Of a stretch of 22,841 bases of DNA, positions 16,426 to 22,841 are shown one piece after another. The number at the start of each line of letters is the position of its first letter. Position 1 is the first letter of the stretch. The translations under genes were made by a program, and so were the position numbers. The notes beneath the pieces were generated by a model. It worked only from the letters and a program-made list of their open reading frames with translations, was not told the DNA's origin and made no database searches. Origin of the DNA: an uncultured Christensenella sp. (GTDB lineage Bacteria > Bacillota > Clostridia > Christensenellales > Borkfalkiaceae); assembly GCA_905212395.1 (NCBI GenBank), contig CAJMEI010000002.1, positions 1 through 22,841 on the forward strand, in the 5' to 3' direction.

Positions 16426-18686
16426 TAGTCTACAATCTCCATAGGCGCGAATTTTGCGGACAAAGATTTTATTCCCACGCCTTTAAACGCTACGTCCACA
16501 ATTAAATTATCTCCACTGTTTTTGGTTTGTATAATCGTTCCTAATCCGAATTTTGCGTGTTTAACGGTTTTGCCCGCAACGTATTTACTATTAGTTACTC
16601 CGCTTACCTGTTTTTTAACTGCCGATTGCGACGTATAGGAACTAGCAAAACTTGTCGTTTTACCATAAGCGTTTCCGCTTTCTCTTTCTTCTCCGCCGTA
16701 ATAATTTTGTCTTTCAAATCTTCTTTCTTCGTAATTTTTTCTTTCGAACCTATCTTCGTAAGACTTCTTTTCAAAACCCTCTCTTTTAGGAACAGTTATA
16801 ATTCCGCACTCTTTTAAAAATCTAGATGGTAACGTTATTTGACGATTTCCGTATAAAAATCGAGTTTCGGAACGGGTTAAAAACAATTTTTCTTGCGCTC
16901 TAGTAATAGCAACGTACATAAGTCGTCTTTCTTCTTCTAGTTCGGCAACGTTTGCCGTAGCCCTCGACAATGGGAAAATTCCTTCGTCCATACCGCCAAC
17001 GAAAACGGTATTAAATTCTAGACCTTTTACCGCGTGTATCGTGGATATGGTAACGTAATCTTCGCTTGCTATTTCGTCGGCGTCGGAAGATAAGGTTACG
17101 GACGACAAAAAGTCGTTTACGTCGGAATTGGGATTTAATTTTTCAAATTCTTCTACGCTCGAAATAAATTCGTCTACGTACTGCCTTTTATTTTGTCCTT
17201 CTTCCGTATCGTCAAACTGAGAATAAAAATTAGTTCTTTCTATTATGCTTTTTACCGTTTCCGTTAAAGTTTTAGTTTCTTTATCGACTAAAAGTTCGGC
17301 TATAAGCGATTTAAAGGCTAAAACCTTATTTTTAGCTCCACTAGAAACGGAAATGTTTTCCACTTCGAAAATAGCGTCGAATAAGGTAATATTTTCCTGT
17401 CCTGCGTATTCCGACAACGATTGAATAACTTTATCCCCTATACCGCGTTTAGGCACGTTTATAACTCTCATAATAGCTTCGTCGTCTAGCGGATTTACTA
17501 AAATTCTTATGTATGCGGTTAAATCTTTAATTTCTTTTCTTTCGTAGAACTTAAACCCGCCGAATACTTTATAGTTGATATTGTATTTTAAAAATTCTTG
17601 CTCGTAAGACCTTGACAATGCATTTAACCTAACAAGTACGGCAAAATCGGAATAAGATTTTCCTTCGTCTAACATTTGCCTAATTTTTAAAGCGGTATAA
17701 TGCGCTTCGCCCGTTTCGTCCCCGCTACAAAAATATTCTATGTTTTCGCCTTCTTCGTTTTCCGTCCACAAAGATTTTACCTTTCTTCCTTCGTTTAATT
17801 TTATTAAGGAATTAGCGAGTTTTAATATTTTTTTAGTAGAACGATAATTTCTTTCCAACTTAAACGTTTTTGCGTTTTTAAAATCTTTTTCAAAATTTAA
17901 AATGTTTCCTATATCAGCCCCGCGCCAACCATAAATACTTTGATCATCGTCCCCGACGACGAAAATATTTTGATGAACGGTAGCTAAATCTCTTATAATT
18001 TCGTATTGAATTTTGTTAGTGTCCTGAAATTCGTCTACGTGAATATATTTAAATCTTTCCGAATATTTTAAACACGTTTCCGGATTTTGAGCAAAAAGTT
18101 TTTGAGTGTTTATAAGCAAATCGTCAAAATCCATAGCGTTGTTTTTAAGCAAAATTTTTTCGTAATCCGAAAAACATTCGCAAATAACGCCTATGTTTTG
18201 AACGTATTTGTTTTCTATATAGTATCTATCTGCGGATACTCCTTTATTTTTTGCAATGGAAATATGAGTTTTTAAAGTCTTTATAAAACCGTCTTCCGTG
18301 ATATTTTTTTCTTTAATTAATTTTTTAAGCACTAATTCTTTATCGGATTCGCTATATATGGAAAAATCTTTATTATATCCTATTTTATCCGCTTCTCTAC
18401 GCAAAATTCTTACGCACATGCTGTGAATTGTGCATATCCACATAGCGTCTACGCTATCTATCATTGCAGTTAAACGCTCTCTCATTTCGTTAGAAGCTTT
18501 GTTTGTAAAAGTTATTGCAAGAATTTGCTCTGGATAGGCTAACCCTTTTTCTACTAAATAAGCTATTCTTCCCGTTAAAACTCTGGTTTTACCGCTACCC
18601 GCGCCCGCAATTACCAAAACCGGACCTTGCGTTTCTAAAACGGGACGTATTTGTTCTTCGTTAAGTTTTTGTAAAAAATCTTCCAT
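16425..18686 (-). CDS. pcrA: ATP-dependent DNA helicase PcrA (UvrD family)
   Basis: PcrA is a 3'-5' superfamily 1 helicase used in excision repair, fork clearing and removal of RNA polymerase from damaged DNA. The 753-residue protein shows the Q motif (Gln12), AGAGSGKT (27-34), FTNKASNEM, VDEFQDTN, GDDDQSIYGWRGAD, ERNYRSTKKI and the motif V/VI region VKGLEF ... VAITRAQEKLFL. An Arg/Tyr/Gly-rich linker precedes the C-terminal Tudor-like domain (GKTVKHAKFGLGTI). The GDDDQS segment contains the only GATC of the window. A weak AAGG precedes the ATG, but the promoter at 18714-18742 is strong. Confidence 0.97.
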   Translation of the reverse strand: MEDFLQKLNEEQIRPVLETQGPVLVIAGAGSGKTRVLTGRIAYLVEKGLAYPEQILAITFTNKASNEMRERLTAMIDSVDAMWICTIHSMCVRILRREADKIGYNKDFSIYSESDKELVLKKLIKEKNITEDGFIKTLKTHISIAKNKGVSADRYYIENKYVQNIGVICECFSDYEKILLKNNAMDFDDLLINTQKLFAQNPETCLKYSERFKYIHVDEFQDTNKIQYEIIRDLATVHQNIFVVGDDDQSIYGWRGADIGNILNFEKDFKNAKTFKLERNYRSTKKILKLANSLIKLNEGRKVKSLWTENEEGENIEYFCSGDETGEAHYTALKIRQMLDEGKSYSDFAVLVRLNALSRSYEQEFLKYNINYKVFGGFKFYERKEIKDLTAYIRILVNPLDDEAIMRVINVPKRGIGDKVIQSLSEYAGQENITLFDAIFEVENISVSSGAKNKVLAFKSLIAELLVDKETKTLTETVKSIIERTNFYSQFDDTEEGQNKRQYVDEFISSVEEFEKLNPNSDVNDFLSSVTLSSDADEIASEDYVTISTIHAVKGLEFNTVFVGGMDEGIFPLSRATANVAELEEERRLMYVAITRAQEKLFLTRSETRFLYGNRQITLPSRFLKECGIITVPKREGFEKKSYEDRFERKNYEERRFERQNYYGGEERESGNAYGKTTSFASSYTSQSAVKKQVSGVTNSKYVAGKTVKHAKFGLGTIIQTKNSGDNLIVDVAFKGVGIKSLSAKFAPMEIVD

Positions 18687-18713
18687 TATAGTACCTTAAA
18701 ATTTATTAAGTAT

Positions 18714-18742
18714 ATTTTAATAGCAATTTAACTCTTTGTCAA
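18714..18742 (-). promoter_or_regulatory. Promoter of pcrA-ligA
   Basis: Minus strand: perfect -35 TTGACA (18742-18737), a 17-base spacer and -10 TAAAAT (18719-18714), about 30 bases before the pcrA ATG. Confidence 0.8.
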
Positions 18743-18804
18743 CCTAAAAGCGGGACAAACACACGCTTGAAATCGTTAAAAATATTAGCGTCTAAATTTC
18801 GAGC

Positions 18805-18832
18805 AAAAAAAATCGTCGGCTATTTCCCGACG
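18805..18832 (-). terminator. Intrinsic terminator after the UGA-interrupted gene
   Basis: On the minus strand the stem CGTCGG/CCGACG with a 7-base loop is followed by ATTTTTTTT. It begins nine bases after the stop at 18841. Confidence 0.8.
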
Positions 18833-18840
18833 GTTAAGTT

Positions 18841-19221
18841 TTATTCAAACATCTTTTCTTTCTTGTATTTTATTAAAGCTTCTCTATATTTTCTAGATAA
18901 ATCTAAAAAATATCTTTGCCTTTGTTCGTATGATAAAGTAGCAATATAATCTTTATCGGCAAGCCTTCCGAGCATATCGCTAACTTCGCCGTATTTATCT
19001 AAAATTTCTTTAACTTTTAAATAAAATGCGTCGTTTTCGTCGCTACCCAAAATATCGCTCTTTACTTTTTCACGATAAAACTCAACCACCTTACTTTCGT
19101 TAAGTCCGTTGTTTTTTGCTAGCTTTAAACTTTTTTCTAATTCTTCCTTAGATTTTTGTCAGTATCCGTTTTTAATTCTCTCTTTGGCTTCTTTTGCAAG
19201 TTCTTTTATTGACGTATCCAT
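18841..19221 (-). pseudogene. Small helical protein of unknown function, interrupted by an in-frame UGA
   Basis: I do not recognise the family with certainty. An ATG at 19221 with the ribosome binding site GAGGG upstream opens a frame of 20 codons (ending RIKNGY). A TGA follows at 19161-19159, and the same frame continues for 105 codons to a stop at 18841. Both parts look coding: charged, helix-forming and lysine/glutamate-rich, with EFYREKVKSDI, DAFYLKVKEILDKYGEV and LSYEQRQRYFLDLSRKY. The intact product would have 126 residues, with no signal peptide or membrane segment. A GTG at 19089 could restart a 82-residue protein but has no good ribosome binding site. One base (TGG to TGA) would explain the break. 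Other options are read-through (UGA followed by C is a weak stop), recoding or a sequence error. It lies between the rpsU terminator and its own terminator. Confidence 0.55.
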
Positions 19222-19249
19222 AGTATTCCCTCTACTGATTAAAAGTATT

Positions 19250-19280
19250 AAAAAAAATACCCGTTAAAAATTTTAACGGG
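19250..19280 (-). terminator. Intrinsic terminator of rpsU
   Basis: On the minus strand the stem CCCGTTAA/TTAACGGG with a 5-base AT loop is followed by TA and a run of eight T residues, 13 bases after the rpsU stop. Read-through would feed the interrupted small gene, which has no clear promoter of its own. Confidence 0.85.
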
Positions 19281-19293
19281 AGTAAAAAAATAA

Positions 19294-19470
19294 TTAACCT
19301 TTATTTCTTTTTCTAGCTGCTTCTGCTTTCTTTTTTCTTCTTACGGAAGGCTTTTCGTAATGTTCTTTACGACGCATATCGCCAATAATTCCGTCCCTTG
19401 CGCACTTTCTTTTAAAACGACGCAAAGCGTTTTCTAACGTTTCGTTTTCTCCAACTTTAATTAAAGACAT
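19294..19470 (-). CDS. rpsU: 30S ribosomal protein S21
   Basis: S21 is a small basic protein of the 30S subunit that helps translation initiation. The 58-residue protein opens SLIKVGENETLENALRRFKR and ends in the Lys/Arg-rich tail typical of the family. I start it at the ATG at 19470, seven bases after AAAGGAGG. An ATG seven codons earlier would put that Shine-Dalgarno inside the gene and lacks one of its own. A consensus promoter lies about 45 bases upstream. In many Bacillota yqeY follows rpsU; here an unrelated small gene does. Confidence 0.97.
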   Translation of the reverse strand: MSLIKVGENETLENALRRFKRKCARDGIIGDMRRKEHYEKPSVRRKKKAEAARKRNKG

Positions 19471-19516
19471 ATTCAACCCTCCTTTGCCCATTAATGCGAT
19501 TTATTCAACGTTTGTT

Positions 19517-19545
19517 ATTGTAACAAAAAAAAATTAGTTTGTCAA
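19517..19545 (-). promoter_or_regulatory. Consensus promoter of rpsU, with a palindrome over the -10 box
   Basis: Minus strand: -35 TTGACA (19545-19540), a 17-base spacer and -10 TACAAT (19522-19517). A 7-bp inverted repeat TTTGTTA/TAACAAA with three central bases (19511-19527) covers the -10 box and could be an operator, though its AT content makes chance likely too. Confidence 0.85.
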
Positions 19546-19584
19546 TTCATTTTTAACAAAAACTACAATTTAATTATTTTGCTT

Positions 19585-19618
19585 AAAAATAGCGTATAAT
19601 TTAAAAAAATTACTCGCT
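19585..19618 (-). terminator. Intrinsic terminator of the mtnN-prmA-mtaB-HIT operon
   Basis: On the minus strand AGCGAGTAATTT pairs with AAATTATACGCT (one mismatch, one G-U pair) around TTTT and is followed by ATTTTT. It lies about 35 bases after the HIT gene. The 12-base palindrome TTACGTACGTAA (19624-19635) lies between. Confidence 0.65.
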
Positions 19619-19651
19619 TTTATTTACGTACGTAAGACAATAAAAATCTGA

Positions 19652-19984
19652 TTACGCGGGATTCCAATCCATTTCTTGTCCCGACAAAATATGAATATGC
19701 AAATGCGGAACGGTTTGACCTGCGTCGTCCCCTTGATTTATAACTAAACGATAGCCGTTTTCTAAATGTAATAATTCTTTAAGCGTAGAAATTTTACCTA
19801 TCATTTTTCCGACTATTTCTCCGTATTCTTCCGTTATGAACTTAAAATGTTTTTTAGATATGCACAAAAAATGATTTTTTGCTTTCGGCGCAATGTCTTT
19901 AATTATAAACATAACGTCGTCTTCATAAAGTTTTACGGTTTGCAATTCGTTGTTTGCAAATTTACAAAATAAACAATCTTCCAT
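19652..19984 (-). CDS. HIT family nucleotide-binding protein (HinT-like)
   Basis: HIT proteins hydrolyse nucleoside phosphoramidates and related nucleotides. The 110-residue protein has the histidine triad HLHIHIL near the C-terminus (His94, His96, His98) and a CLFC pair (Cys4, Cys7) typical of the HinT branch. I start it at the ATG at 19984, behind AAAAAGGAG; an in-frame ATG nine codons earlier would place that site inside the gene. It overlaps nothing and follows mtaB by two bases. In Clostridia a HIT gene is often found between mtaB and rpsU, as here. Confidence 0.92.
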   Translation of the reverse strand: MEDCLFCKFANNELQTVKLYEDDVMFIIKDIAPKAKNHFLCISKKHFKFITEEYGEIVGKMIGKISTLKELLHLENGYRLVINQGDDAGQTVPHLHIHILSGQEMDWNPA

Positions 19985-19986
19985 AA

Positions 19987-21228
19987 TTACTCTCCTTTTT
20001 CGGCTAGACATATTTCGTCAAACGCCGTTAATTTTATTTTTGTTTCGGAATTTATTTTTCCTTTTATTTTAGCTTTTATATAGTTGTCCGTAGTTCCGTA
20101 GCTATATTCCCCGTCGTACTCTTCAAAAATAAACGTCAAGGGAATTTCTTTACATTTTTCGTAATACTTTTTTCTTAGTTCTTGTTTTAATAAAAGTATT
20201 TCGTCCATTCTTTGTTTTTTGACTTCTTTTGGCAAATCTTGCAATTTTGCCCCCATTGTTCCTTCCCTTGCGGAATAAGGAAAACAGTGAATATCGGCAA
20301 ATTCTACTTTTTTACAAAAGTTTAACGAGTCTAAAAAATCTTGCTCGGTTTCCGTAGCGTAGCCTACGATAACGTCGGTAGTAACAGACGCCAAAGGAAA
20401 ATATTTTCTAATTAAACAAACTTTATCGTAATACTGTTCTGCGGTATAATGCCTATTCATACTTTTAAGCACTTTATCGCTACCCGATTGAAGCGACAAG
20501 TGAAATTGCGGGGAAAATTTTTTTAGTCTGCTTAATGCGTTAAGAAGTTTTTCGTCTATGACCCTAACTTCCAACGAACCGAGCCTTATTCTTTTATCTA
20601 TATGCGAAATTTTGTCTATTAAGTCGTCAAGTTTATTTCCGCAATAATCGTAACTGCTTATATCTATTCCCGTAATTACAATTTCGTCCGCGCAGGTATT
20701 TTCTATTTCAGTAACAGTTTCGTCTATATTTCTAGACCTACTACGCCCCCTTAAATACGGGATAATGCAGTAAGAACAAAAATTATTGCAACCGTCCTGA
20801 ATTTTAACGAACGCCCTAGACTTTTCGTGTACGGGCAGAACTTCGCAAGAAGGATATTCGTCTTTTTGCTCTATTTTAATACCCGTAATTTTATTTTTGA
20901 TAAATTCTAAAATTTTTTCTTTACTTTTCGCGCCCGTTACGAGTTTTACGCCCGTTTTTTGAGCGAAAACTTTTCCGTTTTTTTCGCTGGCGCAACCCGT
21001 TACGATTATCTCCGCGTTAGGATTAAATTTTCTTGCCCTTGCAACTAATTGACGGGATTTTTTTTCGGCTTCTCCCGTTACGGCGCAAGTATTTAAAACG
21101 TATAAATCGGCGTAATCTAATTTTTGCGAAACTTCGTAACCTAATTCTTTTAAACCCGCTTCTATCATAGCGGATTCGTACGAATTTACTTTGCACCCCA
21201 AAGTAAATACAACCGCTTTTTTACTCAC
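19987..21228 (-). CDS. mtaB: tRNA (N6-threonylcarbamoyladenosine-37 C2)-methylthiotransferase MtaB
   Basis: MtaB adds a methylthio group to t6A37 in tRNAs reading ANN codons. The 413-residue protein has the UPF0004 domain with Cys12, Cys48 and Cys79 binding the auxiliary iron-sulfur cluster. The radical-SAM motif CNNFCSYC follows (Cys147, Cys151, Cys154), with IIPYLRGRSRSR after it and a TRAM-like C-terminal strand region. The opening FTLGCKVNSYE is the MtaB form, unlike MiaB or RimO. The start is GTG, seven bases after GGAG, overlapping prmA by eight bases. Relatives often have rsmE between prmA and mtaB; it is missing here. Confidence 0.93.
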   Translation of the reverse strand: MSKKAVVFTLGCKVNSYESAMIEAGLKELGYEVSQKLDYADLYVLNTCAVTGEAEKKSRQLVARARKFNPNAEIIVTGCASEKNGKVFAQKTGVKLVTGAKSKEKILEFIKNKITGIKIEQKDEYPSCEVLPVHEKSRAFVKIQDGCNNFCSYCIIPYLRGRSRSRNIDETVTEIENTCADEIVITGIDISSYDYCGNKLDDLIDKISHIDKRIRLGSLEVRVIDEKLLNALSRLKKFSPQFHLSLQSGSDKVLKSMNRHYTAEQYYDKVCLIRKYFPLASVTTDVIVGYATETEQDFLDSLNFCKKVEFADIHCFPYSAREGTMGAKLQDLPKEVKKQRMDEILLLKQELRKKYYEKCKEIPLTFIFEEYDGEYSYGTTDNYIKAKIKGKINSETKIKLTAFDEICLAEKGE

Positions 21229-22147
21229 TTTCTTTCTCCAACACGAGAACGCTCCATTCGCCCCTTATTTCTTGTTCTATTACCTTTAATCCAACCGCTT
21301 CGTAAGCGAATTTAACTTTTTCCAGTCTATCTTTTAAAATACCGCTTAAAATTATTTTAGCGCCTTTTTTAAGATAAAAATTCACGTTTTCTACAAGCCT
21401 TAACAAAATTTCCGCAGTAATGTTAGCGACCAACAAATCGCACTCTCCGTTTGCCTTTTCAAGCAAATCGCAATGCTCTACTTCGCAAACGTTTTCAACT
21501 TTGTTTACTATAACGTTATGCTTTGCGCATTGTACCGCTTGTAAGTCAAGTTCGGTCATAAAAACTTTTTTCGCGCCGACTAGCGCGCACGCGATTCCAA
21601 GTATTCCGCTACCCGTTCCCACGTCTATTACCGTATCGCCTTTATTTAAAAATTTTTGCAATTTTTCTAAGCATAAAGACGTCGTTTCGTGTTCGCCCGT
21701 ACCGAAAGCCGTGTTCGTGTCTATTTTTACCGTCGGCTTATTCGTTTCGTATTCTATCCAATTAGGGCAAATTACAATACCACCTATTTCTATAGGCTTA
21801 TAATGTTTTCTCCAAATTTCTATCCAATCGTCGCCGTCTACTATGCGTTTAGAAATTTCCAACACGCCTAAATCAATTTCCGACCTTTCTTTTAACGCTT
21901 CTATTTCGTTATCTATTATCCCACAATCGAAATCTAAATTAAAATACCCCTTTACTATGGTAGACGGTTTGTTATAATTTAAACTGTCGTCTAAATAATC
22001 AAAGGTTTCTCTGCGTTTTTCTATTAACTCTAAAATATCGTCGGTAGAACAAACGGCTACGCCGAATTCGGAATAATTCCACATTACGTCCGCCACGAGT
22101 TCTTGACCTTCGTTAGTCGTGTTTACGGAAATTTCTATGTATTTCAT
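21221..22147 (-). CDS. prmA: Ribosomal protein L11 methyltransferase PrmA
   Basis: PrmA trimethylates lysines and the N-terminus of ribosomal protein L11. The 308-residue protein has an N-terminal substrate-recognition domain (about 1-120), then the signature FGTGEHET (148-155), the SAM-binding loop DVGTGSG (175-181) and NITAE near 241. The ATG lies one base after the mtnN stop. Its TAA stop lies inside the mtaB start region. In many Bacillota prmA follows dnaJ; here it follows a nucleosidase gene instead. Confidence 0.94.
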   Translation of the reverse strand: MKYIEISVNTTNEGQELVADVMWNYSEFGVAVCSTDDILELIEKRRETFDYLDDSLNYNKPSTIVKGYFNLDFDCGIIDNEIEALKERSEIDLGVLEISKRIVDGDDWIEIWRKHYKPIEIGGIVICPNWIEYETNKPTVKIDTNTAFGTGEHETTSLCLEKLQKFLNKGDTVIDVGTGSGILGIACALVGAKKVFMTELDLQAVQCAKHNVIVNKVENVCEVEHCDLLEKANGECDLLVANITAEILLRLVENVNFYLKKGAKIILSGILKDRLEKVKFAYEAVGLKVIEQEIRGEWSVLVLEKESE

Positions 22148-22148
22148 T

Positions 22149-22811
22149 TTAGTCTTCTAAAATATCTCCTATTATTTTTGCGCAAACTTTGCAAGCTTTT
22201 TCAACGGTAGAATAGTATTCTTCAACTCCGCCTTGCCCGTCGCTGACGGCTTTTAAAATAAAACACGGTACTTTTGCGTTTTTACAAACCAATAAAACGC
22301 CCGCCCCTTCCATATCGCAGATATCGGCGTTAAATTCTTTTACCAAAGTTTTTTTCACGCCGGAACTCGCCACGAATTTATCCGCAGAAGCAAGTATCCC
22401 CGTTTTTAAGCCGAATTTATTTACGTTTTTTTCAAACAAATCTTTATCGCAATAAATTTCAGGTTGATTTTCAGACGGATACTGTCCTTTCGGCAGTCCG
22501 TCTATTTCTGAAAGGTCGAAATCGTAATGAATTACGCTTTTTACGGCAACCACGTCGCAAGAAACGAAATCGGGTTTTAAGCTCCCGCACACGCCGAAGT
22601 TATAAACTACGTCTACCCCTTCCGTGATTAAAAGCGTGGTAGCTCCGCCCGCGTATATTTCTCCTATTCCGCTTTGAACGATAATTATTTCGCTTTTACC
22701 TTTACAACGGTAAACGGAATATCCGTAAACGTTTTCTTGATTGAAGTTACATAAATTCAAAAGCAAAGGCATAAGCTCTTTGCTCATTGCGCAAACGATT
22801 CCTATTTTCAT
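22149..22811 (-). CDS. mtnN: 5'-methylthioadenosine/S-adenosylhomocysteine nucleosidase
   Basis: MtnN (Pfs) cleaves adenine from methylthioadenosine and S-adenosylhomocysteine, removing products of SAM-dependent enzymes. The 220-residue protein keeps the known active-site residues: Glu12 (AMSKEL), Glu168 in DMEGAG and the general acid Asp191 in AVSDG, with SGIG (47-50) as the phosphorylase-fold loop. It is somewhat divergent in between. AAAGG lies six bases before the ATG. It is the first gene seen of an operon with three genes that include two SAM users (prmA, mtaB), which fits by-product removal. The promoter may lie outside the window. A futalosine hydrolase is the main alternative. Confidence 0.87.
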   Translation of the reverse strand: MKIGIVCAMSKELMPLLLNLCNFNQENVYGYSVYRCKGKSEIIIVQSGIGEIYAGGATTLLITEGVDVVYNFGVCGSLKPDFVSCDVVAVKSVIHYDFDLSEIDGLPKGQYPSENQPEIYCDKDLFEKNVNKFGLKTGILASADKFVASSGVKKTLVKEFNADICDMEGAGVLLVCKNAKVPCFILKAVSDGQGGVEEYYSTVEKACKVCAKIIGDILED

Positions 22812-22841
22812 TTCGAACCTTTTTTGAAAAATTAAATATTA

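Noticed and set aside
18743..18804. Possible small gene between the pcrA promoter and the upstream terminator
   Set aside because: Neither strand shows an open frame with a ribosome binding site; it looks like plain spacer.
19141..19200. Selenocysteine reading of the UGA at 19159-19161
   Set aside because: No evident bacterial SECIS-like stem-loop just after the UGA, and the protein does not resemble known redox selenoproteins.
19624..19635. Palindrome TTACGTACGTAA after the HIT gene
   Set aside because: A single short palindrome in AT-rich spacer with no promoter nearby; a terminator explains the adjacent structure better.
1..22841. Alternative genetic code with UGA read as Trp
   Set aside because: Several genes end in TGA, often within ATGA stop/start overlaps (rpe-thiN, rsmB-rlmN, fmt-rsmB) that only make sense with TGA as stop, and Trp is encoded by TGG where I checked (recG, def).
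1..22841. Mobile element, CRISPR array, prophage or defence island
   Set aside because: No repeats with regular spacing, no transposase, integrase or phage genes, and gene order is conserved housekeeping throughout.

Overview
The window is a housekeeping stretch of an AT-rich, endospore-forming Bacillota genome, most likely class Clostridia. The gene order yicC-rpoZ-priA-def-fmt-rsmB-rlmN-rsgA-rpe-thiN-spoVM-(rpmB reversed)-asp23-fakA-recG is the block known from Bacillus subtilis and many Clostridia. Strong GGAGG ribosome binding sites, standard stop-codon use (TAA and TGA) and a 25-residue SpoVM support this. The species cannot be named from the sequence. Apart from rpmB, every gene lies on the minus strand, so transcription runs from high to low coordinates.

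Layout from right to left. (1) 22811-19652: mtnN, prmA, mtaB and a HIT protein, packed as one operon ending at a terminator at 19585-19618. (2) 19545-18805: rpsU with its own consensus promoter and terminator, then a small helical-protein gene interrupted by an in-frame UGA, then a terminator. (3) 18742-14479: pcrA-ligA behind a TTGACA promoter, overlapping by one base. (4) 14459-13231: yicC-rpoZ with promoter and terminator. (5) 13097-4871: priA-def-fmt-rsmB-rlmN-rsgA-rpe-thiN-spoVM, a tightly coupled operon with four 4-base stop/start overlaps and one 7-base overlap. (6) 4423-4714: rpmB on the plus strand with promoter and terminator. (7) 4354-74: asp23-fakA-recG, whose promoter is back to back with that of rpmB, ending at a terminator. 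(8) 133-1: tRNA-Val(UAC), cut by the window edge at its 3' end.

Together the genes cover replication restart, repair and ligation (priA, recG, pcrA, ligA), translation and its modification (def, fmt, rsmB, rlmN, rsgA, rpmB, rpsU, prmA, mtaB, tRNA-Val), RNA turnover (yicC), transcription (rpoZ), fatty acid activation (fakA), cofactor and sugar metabolism (thiN, rpe, mtnN) and spore coat placement (spoVM).

I found no mobile element, CRISPR array, prophage or new defence system. The observations most worth checking are: the spoVM gene, too short for ordinary gene calling; an almost complete absence of GATC (one site in 22.8 kb); a conserved-looking small gene carrying an in-frame UGA next to rpsU; a possible structured RNA between the rpmB terminator and a bidirectional terminator; and the absence of prpC/prkC, remA/gmk, coaBC and rsmE from places where related genomes often carry them.
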